Part shown: one piece after another, positions 1-7,245 of the stretch
How positions within the stretch are numbered: position 1 is the first letter of the stretch
How the letters are laid out: every line of letters begins with the position of its first letter
Assembly: GCA_014584635.1 (NCBI GenBank)
Contig: JACTML010000043.1
Location: 1-11,308, forward strand
Direction: 5' to 3'
Origin: Nitrosomonas eutropha
Lineage (GTDB): Bacteria; Pseudomonadota; Gammaproteobacteria; Burkholderiales; Nitrosomonadaceae
DNA: 11,308 nucleotides
Translations under genes and position numbers: made by a program
The notes under the pieces: generated by a model
The model's database searches: none
Seen by the model: only the letters and a program-made list of their open reading frames with translations
What the model was told of the DNA's origin: nothing

Positions 1-212
1 AAGGCGTGATGCAGTGCGGACGAAATTGAGCAAAGGTGTGGAGCATATCCGAAATATGTGAATATCTTGGGCTCGATTTCAGCGCTGTAATGCGTGCCCT
101 TCAGTGAGGGATTGAGCGGGTTTCTGAAAACCGGTTTTTCAGAAAAAATTGCAACTGTGCGGATCGCATTTTTAAAGACGGGATCTGTAATTTTCCTTTG
201 GCTGGCTTTACC
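1..212. other. Upstream noncoding stretch with a strong palindrome
   Basis: I recognise no gene here. A + strand frame is open from base 2 to a TGA at 59-61, but 19 codons are too few to call. The clear structure is an inverted repeat at 121-130 and 136-145 (TTTCTGAAAA / TTTTCAGAAA) around a CCGG-containing loop. It is followed by an A run, not a T run, so it is not a standard terminator in the + direction. It could be a regulator site or a repeat remnant. Confidence 0.4.
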
Positions 213-242
213 TTGTCTTAATATCTCAAGCTAGAGTATAGT
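213..242 (+). promoter_or_regulatory. Putative sigma70 promoter of the gcv cluster
   Basis: A -35-like TTGTCT (213-218, 4 of 6 consensus bases) and a -10-like TATAGT (237-242, 5 of 6) are separated by 18 bp. Transcription would begin near 249, about 15 bases before the first riboswitch helix, which is where a riboswitch promoter is expected. This is a motif match only. Confidence 0.5.
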
Positions 243-263
243 TCGACCTGCTAATATTTCATC

Positions 264-460
264 CAGGCAGGAGAGTGCGTTGTGTCTGAACAGAACACAA
301 CGTCACCGAAGGCGTAACCCCCCGGAATCGCTCAGGTGTAAGCTGTAAAGCTTGAATAACTGCTTGTGATCGGCAATCTGGAGAGCGCTGTAATTATTTC
401 AGCCACCGAAGGGGCATGCGGAAAGTTATCTGTAAAACTCTCAGGTAAAAGGACAGAGGG
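264..460 (+). promoter_or_regulatory. Tandem glycine riboswitch (two aptamers)
   Basis: This cis-acting RNA senses glycine and controls the gcv genes that follow. Both aptamers show the family core. Aptamer 1 has GGAGAG at 270-275, CACCGAAGG at 304-312 and CTCAGGT at 331-337. Aptamer 2 has CTGGAGAG at 378-385, CACCGAAGGGGC at 404-415 and CTCTCAGGTAAAAGGACAGAG at 438-458. P1 of aptamer 1 can form between 264-270 and 360-366 with one G-U pair. A perfect 8-bp stem pairs 278-285 with 295-302. P1 of aptamer 2 looks weak, with about three pairs. After CTCAGGT, aptamer 1 lacks the usual AAAAGGAC and instead carries a small hairpin (340-344 / 349-353) with a GTAA loop. Identity of the class is confident; the ON or OFF sense cannot be read from the sequence. 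Confidence 0.93.
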
Positions 461-468
461 GAGTTGGT

Positions 469-515
469 GTCTGTTGATCGCTGTAATCATGAATGGTGCA
501 GGGACAGTACAGACA
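469..515 (+). promoter_or_regulatory. Possible expression-platform hairpin of the riboswitch
   Basis: Bases 468-474 (TGTCTGT) are complementary to 509-515 (ACAGACA), giving a 7-bp stem with a 34-base loop between the second aptamer and the repeat in the leader. No T run follows, so it is not an intrinsic terminator by itself. With the palindromic repeat just downstream it is the only structured material available to act as the switch between aptamer and gcvT. Function is inferred from position. Confidence 0.25.
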
Positions 516-574
516 AGAACCGGTTCAGGATTTCAGTCAAGAAAGGCTGCATCAGGTGAAATTGAACAGGTTCC
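516..574 (-). repeat. Palindromic interspersed repeat, copy 1 (gcvT leader)
   Basis: The ends AGAACCGGTTCA (516-527) and TGAACAGGTTCC (563-574) are inverted copies of each other with one mismatch in the first 11 bases. The whole 59-bp unit matches the reverse complement of the gcvPA-gcvPB gap (3799-3856) at roughly three quarters of positions by eye, with shared blocks TTCAGTCA and TGAACAGGTTC. It lies between the riboswitch and the gcvT ribosome-binding site (GAGAGAG at 596-602), so its hairpin could take part in riboswitch output. Strand is relative to copies 2 and 3. Confidence 0.7.
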
Positions 575-607
575 AGGAACTTTCCTTTTACTTTTGAGAG
601 AGAATAA

Positions 608-1699
608 ATGCTGAAAACAACCCCTTTGAATGCGGCGCACCGTGCCATGCATGCAAAAATGGTGGATTTTGGTGGCTGGGATATGCCACTGCACTATGGT
701 TCCCAGCTGGATGAACATCATGCTGTCAGGCGTGATGCCGGTATGTTCGATGTTTCCCATATGCTGACGGTTGATCTTCGCGGCGAAAATGTTCGTTCAT
801 TCCTGCGCGGACTGGTAGCAAATAATGTTGATAAACTTACCGTTCCCGGCAAGGCGCTCTATACCTGTATGCTGAACCCTGCAGGTGGAATTATCGATGA
901 TCTGATCATTTATTTCCTGTCCGAATCCTGGTTCCGTCTGGTGGTGAATGCGGGTACCGCAGACAAGGATATCGACTGGATTACCTCTCAATCCCGTCAA
1001 CATGCACCTGATTTGACCATTACGCCGCGTCGTGATCTCGCCATGATTGCTGTACAGGGGCCTAATGCGCGTACAAAAGTATGGACGGTTATTCCGGATG
1101 CAAAAGCTGTCACAGAAAATCTGAAACCATTCCAGTCCACCACGTTTGACAACTATTTCATTGCACGTACCGGTTATACCGGAGAAGATGGTTTTGAAAT
1201 CACATTGCCTGCTGATCAGGCCGCTGATTTCTGGCAGAAACTGCATGCAGCAGGGGTGGCCCCGGCCGGGTTGGGTGCGCGCGATACCTTGCGTCTGGAA
1301 GCAGGCATGAATCTCTACGGTCAGGATATGGATGAAACCATTGGTCCACTCGAATCAGGACTTGCGTGGACGGTGGATCTGAAAAGTGAGCGTGACTTTA
1401 TCGGCAAACAGGCGCTGCTTGAGAAGGCAGTTGAACAACAACTGGTGGGACTGGTTCTGCTGGATAAAGGTGTATTGCGTAGTCACCAGAAAATTATTAC
1501 TCAGCACGAAGGGGTTACGGGTGAGGGCGAAATTACCAGCGGTGGATTTTCGCCTACTTTGAATCAGTCGATTGCACTGGCGCGTATCCCGACGGGAATT
1601 GCCGCGGAGGAGCAGGTGCACGTTGTCGTGCGGGATAAACAGCTTGCAGCAAAGGTTGTGAAATATCCATTTGTGCGCAACGGTCAGGCGTTGGTTTAG
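608..1699 (+). CDS. gcvT: Glycine cleavage system T protein (aminomethyltransferase)
   Basis: GcvT moves the methylene group from the aminomethyl-lipoyl arm of GcvH to tetrahydrofolate, giving 5,10-methylene-THF and ammonia in the cytoplasm. The 363-residue product has the usual family length. It shows the early FDVSHM (47-52), GGIIDD (93-98) with the conserved aspartates of the folate site, [10 protein letters not shown] (189-198) and [12 protein letters not shown] (223-234). The ATG at 608 is preceded by GAGAGAG five bases upstream and gives the expected N-terminus (LKTTPLN, then FGGWDMP). It is the first gene behind the glycine riboswitch. The stop codon is odd: the T of TAG lies in a 5-bp direct repeat flanking the downstream element, and the AG is the first two bases of that element. 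Without the element the frame would run seven residues further to a TAG at 1833. Confidence 0.98.
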   Translation: MLKTTPLNAAHRAMHAKMVDFGGWDMPLHYGSQLDEHHAVRRDAGMFDVSHMLTVDLRGENVRSFLRGLVANNVDKLTVPGKALYTCMLNPAGGIIDDLIIYFLSESWFRLVVNAGTADKDIDWITSQSRQHAPDLTITPRRDLAMIAVQGPNARTKVWTVIPDAKAVTENLKPFQSTTFDNYFIARTGYTGEDGFEITLPADQAADFWQKLHAAGVAPAGLGARDTLRLEAGMNLYGQDMDETIGPLESGLAWTVDLKSERDFIGKQALLEKAVEQQLVGLVLLDKGVLRSHQKIITQHEGVTGEGEITSGGFSPTLNQSIALARIPTGIAAEEQVHVVVRDKQLAAKVVKYPFVRNGQALV

Positions 1700-1807
1700 G
1701 GAATCGCTGCAAAACGTTAGCGAGGCAGTCAGTTCAAGGCAAAATCAGCGAGAAAGCTGATTTTTAACACAGAGATGGCAACACAGATAGTTTTGCAGAA
1801 GTTCCCT
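1698..1807 (+). mobile_element. 110-bp MITE-like element with terminal inverted repeats
   Basis: The left end (1698-1715) begins AGGGAATCGCTGCAAAAC. The right end (1790-1807) reads AGGGAACTTCTGCAAAAC on the other strand, so 15 of 18 bases match. The flanks are identical pentamers, GGTTT at 1693-1697 and at 1808-1812, as a 5-bp target duplication would be. The first 68 bases recur at 8988-9055, and the end motif resembles the ends of the element at 10844-11228. It encodes nothing, so it must have been moved by a transposase elsewhere if it is mobile. It fills 110 of the 180 bases between gcvT and gcvH. Confidence 0.75.
1741..1765 (+). terminator. Terminator-like hairpin inside the gcvT-gcvH element
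   Basis: AAAATCAGC (1741-1749) and GCTGATTTT (1756-1764) form a perfect 9-bp stem with a 6-base loop, ending in five T residues (1761-1765). The stem is AT-rich and most of the T run is inside it, so it would be a weak terminator. It is part of the repeat element; the second copy of the element has a decayed version. It could lower transcription into gcvH or mark an mRNA 3' end. Confidence 0.35.
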
Positions 1808-1879
1808 GGTTTCGTATAAACCTGTCAGCAGATAGAATATCTTGAATTTTTAAACCTAAATTTGGGGAGTTACCAATAA

Positions 1880-2269
1880 ATGAGCGTTCCAGCAGAGCTG
1901 AAATATGCAAAGTCACATGAGTGGATCAGGTTAGAGGCGGATGGTACGGTAACGATAGGGATCACCCAGCACGCCCAGGAATTACTGGGGGATATGGTAT
2001 TCGTTGAGCTGCCCAAGACGGGGCGCAGCCTGAAACAGGATGAGGACTGTGCAGTGGTGGAATCCGTCAAGGCCGCATCAGATATTTATGCCCCGATCAG
2101 CGGCGAGGTAATCGCTGTAAATGATGAGGTGGAATCATCGCCGGAAAAAATAAACGAGGACTGTTATTCAGCCTGGCTGTTCAAGCTTAAGCCGGGTAAT
2201 GCTGCTGAAATTGACGGATTGCTCGATGCCAGCGGCTATGAAGAACTGCTGGCAAGCGAAGCACACTGA
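1880..2269 (+). CDS. gcvH: Glycine cleavage system H protein (lipoyl carrier)
   Basis: GcvH is the small lipoylated carrier that takes the aminomethyl group from the P protein, presents it to GcvT, and is reoxidised by dihydrolipoamide dehydrogenase. The 129-residue length is normal. The lipoylation motif ESVKAASD spans 61-68, with the modified lysine at K64. Other family marks are SHEWIR (12-17), [12 protein letters not shown] (27-38), PISGEV before the central asparagine, and a C-terminal SGYEELL. The ATG at 1880 follows GGGGAG (1864-1869) with a 10-base gap. It sits 180 bases after gcvT, most of which is a repeat element, so its supply of transcript may differ from that of gcvT. Confidence 0.98.
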   Translation: MSVPAELKYAKSHEWIRLEADGTVTIGITQHAQELLGDMVFVELPKTGRSLKQDEDCAVVESVKAASDIYAPISGEVIAVNDEVESSPEKINEDCYSAWLFKLKPGNAAEIDGLLDASGYEELLASEAH

Positions 2270-2309
2270 AGATCTGTTGAAACGCTTGCTGCAGAGCGCA
2301 TTACACTGT

Positions 2310-2355
2310 TGACATTGAACCCAGAATGTTCATCACATATTCCCGTTCAATGTCA
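2310..2355. repeat. 11-bp perfect inverted repeat in the gcvH-gcvPA gap
   Basis: TGACATTGAAC (2310-2320) and GTTCAATGTCA (2345-2355) are exact reverse complements separated by 24 bases. The right arm lies inside repeat copy 2, so the left arm may be a broken, inverted partial copy of the same repeat. The transcript could form a hairpin here. There is no T run after it. Confidence 0.5.
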
Positions 2356-2393
2356 TTTGGTATTGCCCCCTGATTGCAACTTGAACAGATTTC
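2338..2393 (+). repeat. Palindromic interspersed repeat, copy 2 (gcvH-gcvPA gap)
   Basis: From about 2338 to 2393 the sequence aligns with the repeat after gcvPA (3799-3856), in the same orientation, at roughly 38 of 52 columns by eye. Shared blocks are CGTTCA/TGTTCA, CCCTGA and TGAACAGATT. The left terminus is the most diverged of the three copies. The right terminus also makes a small hairpin, CTTGAA (2380-2385) with TTCAAG (2391-2396). Confidence 0.55.
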
Positions 2394-2443
2394 AAGATAA
2401 GCAGACATACCCATTTTTTAAGTTTTCCGGATCATAGTCAATC

Positions 2444-3799
2444 ATGCCTTTTATTCCCCATACAGAAGATGATGTAGCAGAAATGCTCGCCAGTATTGGC
2501 GCTGCTTCCATCGATGAATTGTTCGATGAAATTCCCGCCGAACTAAAAAACGGCAAATTAACCCGAGTGCCAACCGGGATGAGCGAGATGGAAATTGCGC
2601 GTCTTATGTACGAACGTGCACAGCAGGACGGGTTCTATCTCAATTTTATCGGCGCAGGTGCGTATGAACACCATATCCCGGCGGCGGTCTGGCAGATAAC
2701 CACTCGGGGGGAATTTTATTCTTCCTACACCCCTTATCAGGCGGAAGCCAGTCAGGGCACATTGCAACTGCTGTATGAATACCAGACCATGATGGCATCG
2801 TTAACTGGAATGGATGTGTCCAATGCCAGTTTGTATGACGGTGCGTCTGCCCTGGCTGAAGCTGCCCTGATGGCTGTTCGCCAGCACAAATCATCCCGGC
2901 GTATTCTGATTCCCCAGACAGTGCATCCGGTCTATCGCAAGGTGGTTCGTACCATTGTCAAAAATCAGAAGATTGAAGTGGTTGAAGTTCCATACGATCC
3001 TGCAACCGGTCAGGTAGCAGCTGACAAGCTTGAGCAGTTTGCCCGGGAAGAATTTGCAGCGCTGGTGATTCCTCAACCCAATTTCTTCGGTGTGCTGGAA
3101 CAGGTCGATATGCTGACCGACTGGGCGCATGACAAGCAATCTCTGGCTATTGCGGTGGTTAATCCGACAGCGCTTGCCATGCTGAAACCGCCGGGAGAAT
3201 GGGGGCATCAGGGAGCGGATATCGCAGTTGGAGAAGGCCAGCCTTTGGGTATTCCATTATCCAGTGGCGGACCTTATTTTGGCTTCATGGCCTGTAAACA
3301 GGAACTGGTTCGACAAATGCCCGGACGGATCATCGGGCGCACGACTGATCTGGAAGGCAAAGAAGGGTTTGCGTTGACACTGCAGGCAAGGGAGCAGCAT
3401 ATTCGTCGTTCAAAAGCAACTTCCAATATTTGTACTAATCAGGGGCTGATGGTGACGGCAGCGACAATTTACATGGCGCTACTGGGGCCGGAAGGTCTGT
3501 ATCGTGTTGCTGCTCAATCTCATGCAAACACACTGACGCTAGCAGAACGACTGGAAAATCTCTCCGGTGTGAAGAGAGCATTCCAGGGCCCGTTCTTCCA
3601 CGAAGTGGCACTGCAGCTGTCTGTTCCGGCGGATAAGGTGCTGAACAAACTCAAGGCGCAGGGCGTGCTTGGTGGTGTGCTGCTGGAGCAGGATTATCCG
3701 GAGCTGAAAAACACGTTACTGATCTGTGCAACAGAAACCAAAACGACTGCAGATCTGGATAAATATACTGAGATGCTGCAACAGGCACTGACGACTTGA
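2444..3799 (+). CDS. gcvPA: Glycine dehydrogenase (decarboxylating) subunit 1
   Basis: This is the N-terminal half of a split P protein. It pairs with GcvPB to bind glycine on PLP, release CO2 and load the aminomethyl group onto GcvH. The 451 residues match the usual length for subunit 1. It begins [10 protein letters not shown] as expected. Conserved stretches include [10 protein letters not shown] (131-140), GEGQPLGIP followed by [10 protein letters not shown] (263-284), and QAREQHIRR then [10 protein letters not shown] (314-333). The PLP lysine is not in this subunit. The start has no good ribosome-binding site, with a GGA only about 12 bases upstream. It lies 174 bases after gcvH, with repeat DNA between. 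The last base of its TGA is also the first base of repeat copy 3. Confidence 0.97.
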   Translation: MPFIPHTEDDVAEMLASIGAASIDELFDEIPAELKNGKLTRVPTGMSEMEIARLMYERAQQDGFYLNFIGAGAYEHHIPAAVWQITTRGEFYSSYTPYQAEASQGTLQLLYEYQTMMASLTGMDVSNASLYDGASALAEAALMAVRQHKSSRRILIPQTVHPVYRKVVRTIVKNQKIEVVEVPYDPATGQVAADKLEQFAREEFAALVIPQPNFFGVLEQVDMLTDWAHDKQSLAIAVVNPTALAMLKPPGEWGHQGADIAVGEGQPLGIPLSSGGPYFGFMACKQELVRQMPGRIIGRTTDLEGKEGFALTLQAREQHIRRSKATSNICTNQGLMVTAATIYMALLGPEGLYRVAAQSHANTLTLAERLENLSGVKRAFQGPFFHEVALQLSVPADKVLNKLKAQGVLGGVLLEQDYPELKNTLLICATETKTTADLDKYTEMLQQALTT

Positions 3800-3856
3800 G
3801 AACCTGTTCAGTTTTGCCTGGTGCTGCCGCCCTGACTGAAGCTCTGAACAGATTCT
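3799..3856 (+). repeat. Palindromic interspersed repeat, copy 3 (gcvPA-gcvPB gap)
   Basis: AGAACCTGTTCAG (3799-3811) and CTGAACAGATTCT (3844-3856) are inverted copies with a single mismatch in 13. The unit is 58 bp long, nearly the same as copy 1. Its reverse complement aligns with copy 1 at about 44 of 59 columns by eye. It starts on the final base of the gcvPA stop codon and could form a hairpin at the 3' end of the gcvPA message. Confidence 0.7.
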
Positions 3857-3932
3857 GAACACAGGCGTAAAGCAGAAGAAAGCAAAACCATTTGTTCTGT
3901 ACTGGATCAACCTCACCCATATAAGATAAAAC

Positions 3933-5366
3933 ATGCTGATATTTGAACATTCCCGCAAGAATCGCCGGAATTATTCCCAGGCTCCGGCAACCCGGCCTGC
4001 CAAAAGCAATATTCCGGATAATCTGAAGCGTAAATCTGCACCGTTGCTGCCGGAAGTTTCCGAAATGGACACGGTGCGCCACTATACCCGCCTGTCACAG
4101 AAAAATTTCTCGATAGACACGGAGTTTTATCCGCTTGGTTCTTGCACCATGAAATACAACCCGCGCGCCTGTAATTCACTGGCCATGCTGCCGCAATTTC
4201 TGGCGCATCATCCACTGGCACCTGAAGATACCGGGCAGGGATTTCTGGCCTGCATGTATGAACTGCAGGAAATTCTGAAGGACGTCACAGGTATGTCGGC
4301 AGTCAGCTTAACGTCCATGGCCGGCGCACAGGGTGAGCTGATTGGTATCACCATGATTCGTGCATACCATGATGCGCGCGGCGATACGGAACGTACTGAA
4401 ATTATTATTCCGGATGCAGCGCATGGCACCAATCCGGCTACTGCCACCATGTGTGGCTACAAGGTGATTGAGATCCCCACCAACCGGGAAGGGGATGTGG
4501 ATATGGATGCCTTGAAAGCTGCAGTTGGTCCTAAAACGGCAGGACTCATGCTGACCAATCCTTCCACATTGGGCGTGTTTGAGAAAAAAGTGGCAGAAAT
4601 GAGCCAGATTGTGCATGAGGCCGGCGGCTTGCTGTACTACGATGGCGCCAACCTCAATGCGGTGCTGGGTAAAGTCAAGCCAGGCGATATGGGATTTGAT
4701 GTAATCCACATGAACCTGCATAAAACCTTTTCAACACCGCATGGCGGTGGTGGCCCCGGTGCTGCTCCGGTGGGCGTGGCAGATTGTTTGTTACCCTATT
4801 TGCCGATCCCTATCGTGGCACATGAGCAGGGCGTTTACCGCTGGCTGACAGAAAAAGATCGTCCACAATCCATTGGGCGATTGTCCGCACATATGGGGAA
4901 CGCGGGCGTATTGCTGCGCGCTTATATTTATGTCAGATTGCTGGGAGCGGAAGGCATGTTCCGGATTGCAGAGTATGCAACGCTTAACGCCAACTATCTG
5001 ATGGCTGAATTACGCAAGCTGGGTTTTGAAATTGCCTATCCCACCCGGCGTGCCAGCCATGAATTTATTGTCACCATGAAGGAAATCAAGGACAGAACCG
5101 GCGTTACCGCGATGCATCTGGCCAAGCGTCTGCTTGACAAGGGGTTTCATGCGCCCACGGTCTATTTATGCCTGTTGATTGAGCCGGCAGAAACCGAATC
5201 CAAAGAAACACTGGATCGCTTTGTTGCTGCGATGAAAGAAATTCTGGATGAAATAGAAACGCAGCCGGAAACAGTCAAGACTGCACCTCACGCTATGCCG
5301 TTGAAAAAAATAGATGATGTCAAGGCAGCGCGTGAACTTGATCTGGTGTGGAATCCGGCGGGCTAA
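3933..5366 (+). CDS. gcvPB: Glycine dehydrogenase (decarboxylating) subunit 2
   Basis: This is the PLP-binding half of the split glycine decarboxylase. The 477-residue length is normal for subunit 2. Motifs in order are [12 protein letters not shown] (66-77), DAAHGTNPA (161-169), YYDGANLNA (235-243) and [16 protein letters not shown] (261-276). K264 is the lysine expected to form the Schiff base with PLP, and the glycine-rich loop follows it. The ATG at 3933 gives the typical LIFEHSR N-terminus; there is little ribosome-binding sequence before it. It is 133 bases after gcvPA, about half of that being repeat copy 3, and 19 bases before the kinase gene. A split P protein is the form found in many bacteria, in contrast to the single long GcvP of E. 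coli. Confidence 0.97.
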   Translation: MLIFEHSRKNRRNYSQAPATRPAKSNIPDNLKRKSAPLLPEVSEMDTVRHYTRLSQKNFSIDTEFYPLGSCTMKYNPRACNSLAMLPQFLAHHPLAPEDTGQGFLACMYELQEILKDVTGMSAVSLTSMAGAQGELIGITMIRAYHDARGDTERTEIIIPDAAHGTNPATATMCGYKVIEIPTNREGDVDMDALKAAVGPKTAGLMLTNPSTLGVFEKKVAEMSQIVHEAGGLLYYDGANLNAVLGKVKPGDMGFDVIHMNLHKTFSTPHGGGGPGAAPVGVADCLLPYLPIPIVAHEQGVYRWLTEKDRPQSIGRLSAHMGNAGVLLRAYIYVRLLGAEGMFRIAEYATLNANYLMAELRKLGFEIAYPTRRASHEFIVTMKEIKDRTGVTAMHLAKRLLDKGFHAPTVYLCLLIEPAETESKETLDRFVAAMKEILDEIETQPETVKTAPHAMPLKKIDDVKAARELDLVWNPAG

Positions 5367-5385
5367 TCCAATATTCTGAGCTGAT

Positions 5386-6321
5386 ATGCATACACTGATT
5401 TGCGGTTCGATTGCTTATGACACGATCATGGTGTTTGAGGATCGTTTCAAGCGCCATATTCTCCCAGACAAGATCCACGTGTTGAATGTCGCGTTTCTGG
5501 TACCCGAAATGCGTCGGGAATTTGGCGGATGCGCTGCCAACATTGCCTATAACCTGCAAATGCTGGATGGCAAGGGATTGATCATGGCAACGGTTGGGGA
5601 TGATTTTCAACCCTATGCCTACCGGCTGGAGAAGCTGGGGCTGGTGCAAACCCATATCCGTCTGGTGTCGGATACGTTTACAGCGCAGGCGTTCATTACC
5701 ACAGACCTGGACGATAACCAGATCACGGCTTTCCATCCGGGTGCCATGAATTTTTCGCACCAGAACAGTGTGAAGGATGCTACAGATGTCAGTCTGGGTA
5801 TTGTGGCGCCGGATGGTCGGGAAGGCATGCTGGCGCATGCGCGGGAATTTCATGCAGCCGGAATTCCGTTTGTGTTTGATCCCGGTCAGGGGATGCCGAT
5901 GTTCAACGGAGATGAGTTGCTTGATTTCGTTGAAAAGGCGGATTACATCGCCGTCAATGACTATGAAGCCCAGCTGCTGCAATCACTGACAGGAAACACA
6001 CTAAACAAGCTGGCTACCCGGGTGAATGCGCTCATTGAGACAAAAGGTGCGGAAGGTTCGGTAATTTATGCGCAGGGCAAGCAATTCAAAATACCCGCTG
6101 TTCGCCCTGAGAAAGTGGTCGATCCCACGGGGTGTGGCGATGCCTATCGTGCCGGATTGCTTTACGGCATTGCTCAGGGGATGGACTGGCAGGAAACCGG
6201 ACAGCTTGCTTCGCTCATGGGGACGCTGAAGATTGCTTATCGCGGCGGCCAGAATCATCGCTATACACGTGATGAGATCGGCCAGCGCTACTTTGAAGCT
6301 TTTGGCAGCCGCATATTTTAA
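5386..6321 (+). CDS. PfkB-family carbohydrate/nucleoside kinase
   Basis: A ribokinase-fold kinase of 311 residues that should transfer the gamma phosphate of ATP to a sugar or nucleoside hydroxyl. The N-terminal substrate region has a GG turn in FGGCAANIAYN (46-56). The C-terminal PfkB signature DPTGCGDAYRAGLLYG (246-261) contains the anion-hole GCGD, with D252 as the catalytic base. NDYEAQLL (191-198) is the usual conserved strand. The substrate cannot be read from the sequence. Similar proteins in betaproteobacteria are labelled adenosine kinase or general carbohydrate kinase. It begins 19 bases after gcvPB and is probably cotranscribed with it, and a strong hairpin follows it. Whether it has a link to one-carbon metabolism is unknown. 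Confidence 0.9.
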   Translation: MHTLICGSIAYDTIMVFEDRFKRHILPDKIHVLNVAFLVPEMRREFGGCAANIAYNLQMLDGKGLIMATVGDDFQPYAYRLEKLGLVQTHIRLVSDTFTAQAFITTDLDDNQITAFHPGAMNFSHQNSVKDATDVSLGIVAPDGREGMLAHAREFHAAGIPFVFDPGQGMPMFNGDELLDFVEKADYIAVNDYEAQLLQSLTGNTLNKLATRVNALIETKGAEGSVIYAQGKQFKIPAVRPEKVVDPTGCGDAYRAGLLYGIAQGMDWQETGQLASLMGTLKIAYRGGQNHRYTRDEIGQRYFEAFGSRIF

Positions 6322-6328
6322 TCTGTAT

Positions 6329-6364
6329 TATTCCCGGCAATTTATGGGACGGTTGCCGGGAATA
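6329..6364 (+). terminator. Strong hairpin ending the gcv-kinase transcription unit
   Basis: TATTCCCGGCAA (6329-6340) pairs perfectly with TTGCCGGGAATA (6353-6364), a 12-bp GC-rich stem with a 12-base loop, starting eight bases after the kinase stop. The next bases are TCTGTAGC, not a T run. It may therefore be a Rho-linked 3' end or a stability hairpin instead of a classic intrinsic terminator. Confidence 0.55.
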
Positions 6365-6382
6365 TCTGTAGCTCATCAGATA

Positions 6383-6423
6383 ACAGATCCTCGTTCTGAT
6401 TCAGCACTGCAAAATAGATCTGT
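6383..6423. repeat. Short inverted repeat before the acyltransferase gene
   Basis: ACAGATC (6383-6389) is inverted at 6417-6423 (GATCTGT). The stretch between has AGCACTGCAAAA, a little like the AGCACCAGGCAAAA of the reverse complement of repeat copy 3. It could be a decayed fourth copy of the palindromic repeat, or chance. Confidence 0.2.
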
Positions 6424-6441
6424 CAAATTCAGTTTTTCAGG

Positions 6442-7245
6442 ATGATTGCAACCGGGGTTAACAGGTTGACCAGAAGTATCCGGTTCATCAGACTGATACT
6501 GCATATCGCTTCCGGGTTGCTGCAATCATTGCTGCTTCCCTACATCGGTGCAGTCCGCAAGCGTCTTATGATCCGCAAATGGGCGCGAAAATTTCTGCAT
6601 ATCCTCAATATAAAGCTGTCTGCCAATGCTGTCCCGCCAGCCTGTCAGCAACAGGGAGGGTTATTTGTCGCCAACCATACTTCCTGGCTGGATATTATTG
6701 TTATTCTGGCTTCGTATCCTGTGTGTTTCGTCGCAAAAGCGGAGATTGACTCTTGGCCGTTGCTGGGTCGATTATGCCGAAATGCCGGAACGCTGTTTAT
6801 TGAGCGGGAGAAACGTGGTGATACGCTGCGGATTAATCAGCAAATAGAGAATCTGCTGAAGGTCGGTGATTCAGTTGCGCTGTTTCCTGAAGGGGCAACC
6901 TGCAATGGTGATGTACTTCAGCATTTTCATGCTGCATTGCTGCAGCCGGCGGTAACAGCGGAAACGCTGCTTTGTCCGGTTGCGATACGCTATAAAAACC
7001 GCGATGGCTCACGAAATGCCAGCGTAATTTATGTGACGGCAACATTGTGGCAATCCCTGATGCTGATATTGAGCGAGCTGGAAATTCAGGCGGAATTAAA
7101 TTTCATGACGCCCATTCCCGGCGCTGGTAAAAATCGCCGTGAACTGGCACGGCTGGCTGAACAGGCGATTGCACAAGCGCTGTCACTCAGTGTGGTGCGC
7201 ATGGCACCTGAAAGACTTTCCTGTCCTCCAGCCGAACAGCCGTAA
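6442..7245 (+). CDS. PlsC-type lysophospholipid acyltransferase
   Basis: A membrane-bound acyltransferase of 267 residues that should add an acyl chain to a lysophospholipid or related acceptor. A hydrophobic segment at about 13-36 would anchor it in the inner membrane. The catalytic HX4D box is NHTSWLD (78-84: H79 and D84). The acceptor-binding motif is FPEGAT (148-153), after GTLFIER (116-122). It resembles the 1-acyl-glycerol-3-phosphate acyltransferase family, including OlsA/HdtS-like members, but substrate is uncertain. The ATG at 6442 has only CAGG directly before it, so the true start might be a little downstream. Its last 59 bases overlap the 3' end of apaH on the other strand, so its C-terminal tail is read from DNA that also codes for ApaH. 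Confidence 0.88.
   Translation: MIATGVNRLTRSIRFIRLILHIASGLLQSLLLPYIGAVRKRLMIRKWARKFLHILNIKLSANAVPPACQQQGGLFVANHTSWLDIIVILASYPVCFVAKAEIDSWPLLGRLCRNAGTLFIEREKRGDTLRINQQIENLLKVGDSVALFPEGATCNGDVLQHFHAALLQPAVTAETLLCPVAIRYKNRDGSRNASVIYVTATLWQSLMLILSELEIQAELNFMTPIPGAGKNRRELARLAEQAIAQALSLSVVRMAPERLSCPPAEQP

Noticed and set aside
2..61. Open frame of 19 codons ending in TGA at 59-61, possibly the end of an upstream gene
   Set aside because: An open run this short is expected by chance and the residues match no ending I recognise.
121..150. Palindrome TTTCTGAAAA / TTTTCAGAAA as an intrinsic terminator for an upstream gene
   Set aside because: It is followed by A residues in the + direction, and no T run follows it in the - direction either.
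366..614. 82-codon + strand ORF through the gcvT leader
   Set aside because: It runs across the glycine riboswitch and overlaps the gcvT start; the RNA structure explains the sequence.
5320..5982. 220-codon - strand ORF opposite the PfkB kinase
   Set aside because: It is the antisense shadow of a well-supported kinase gene and shows no family motif.
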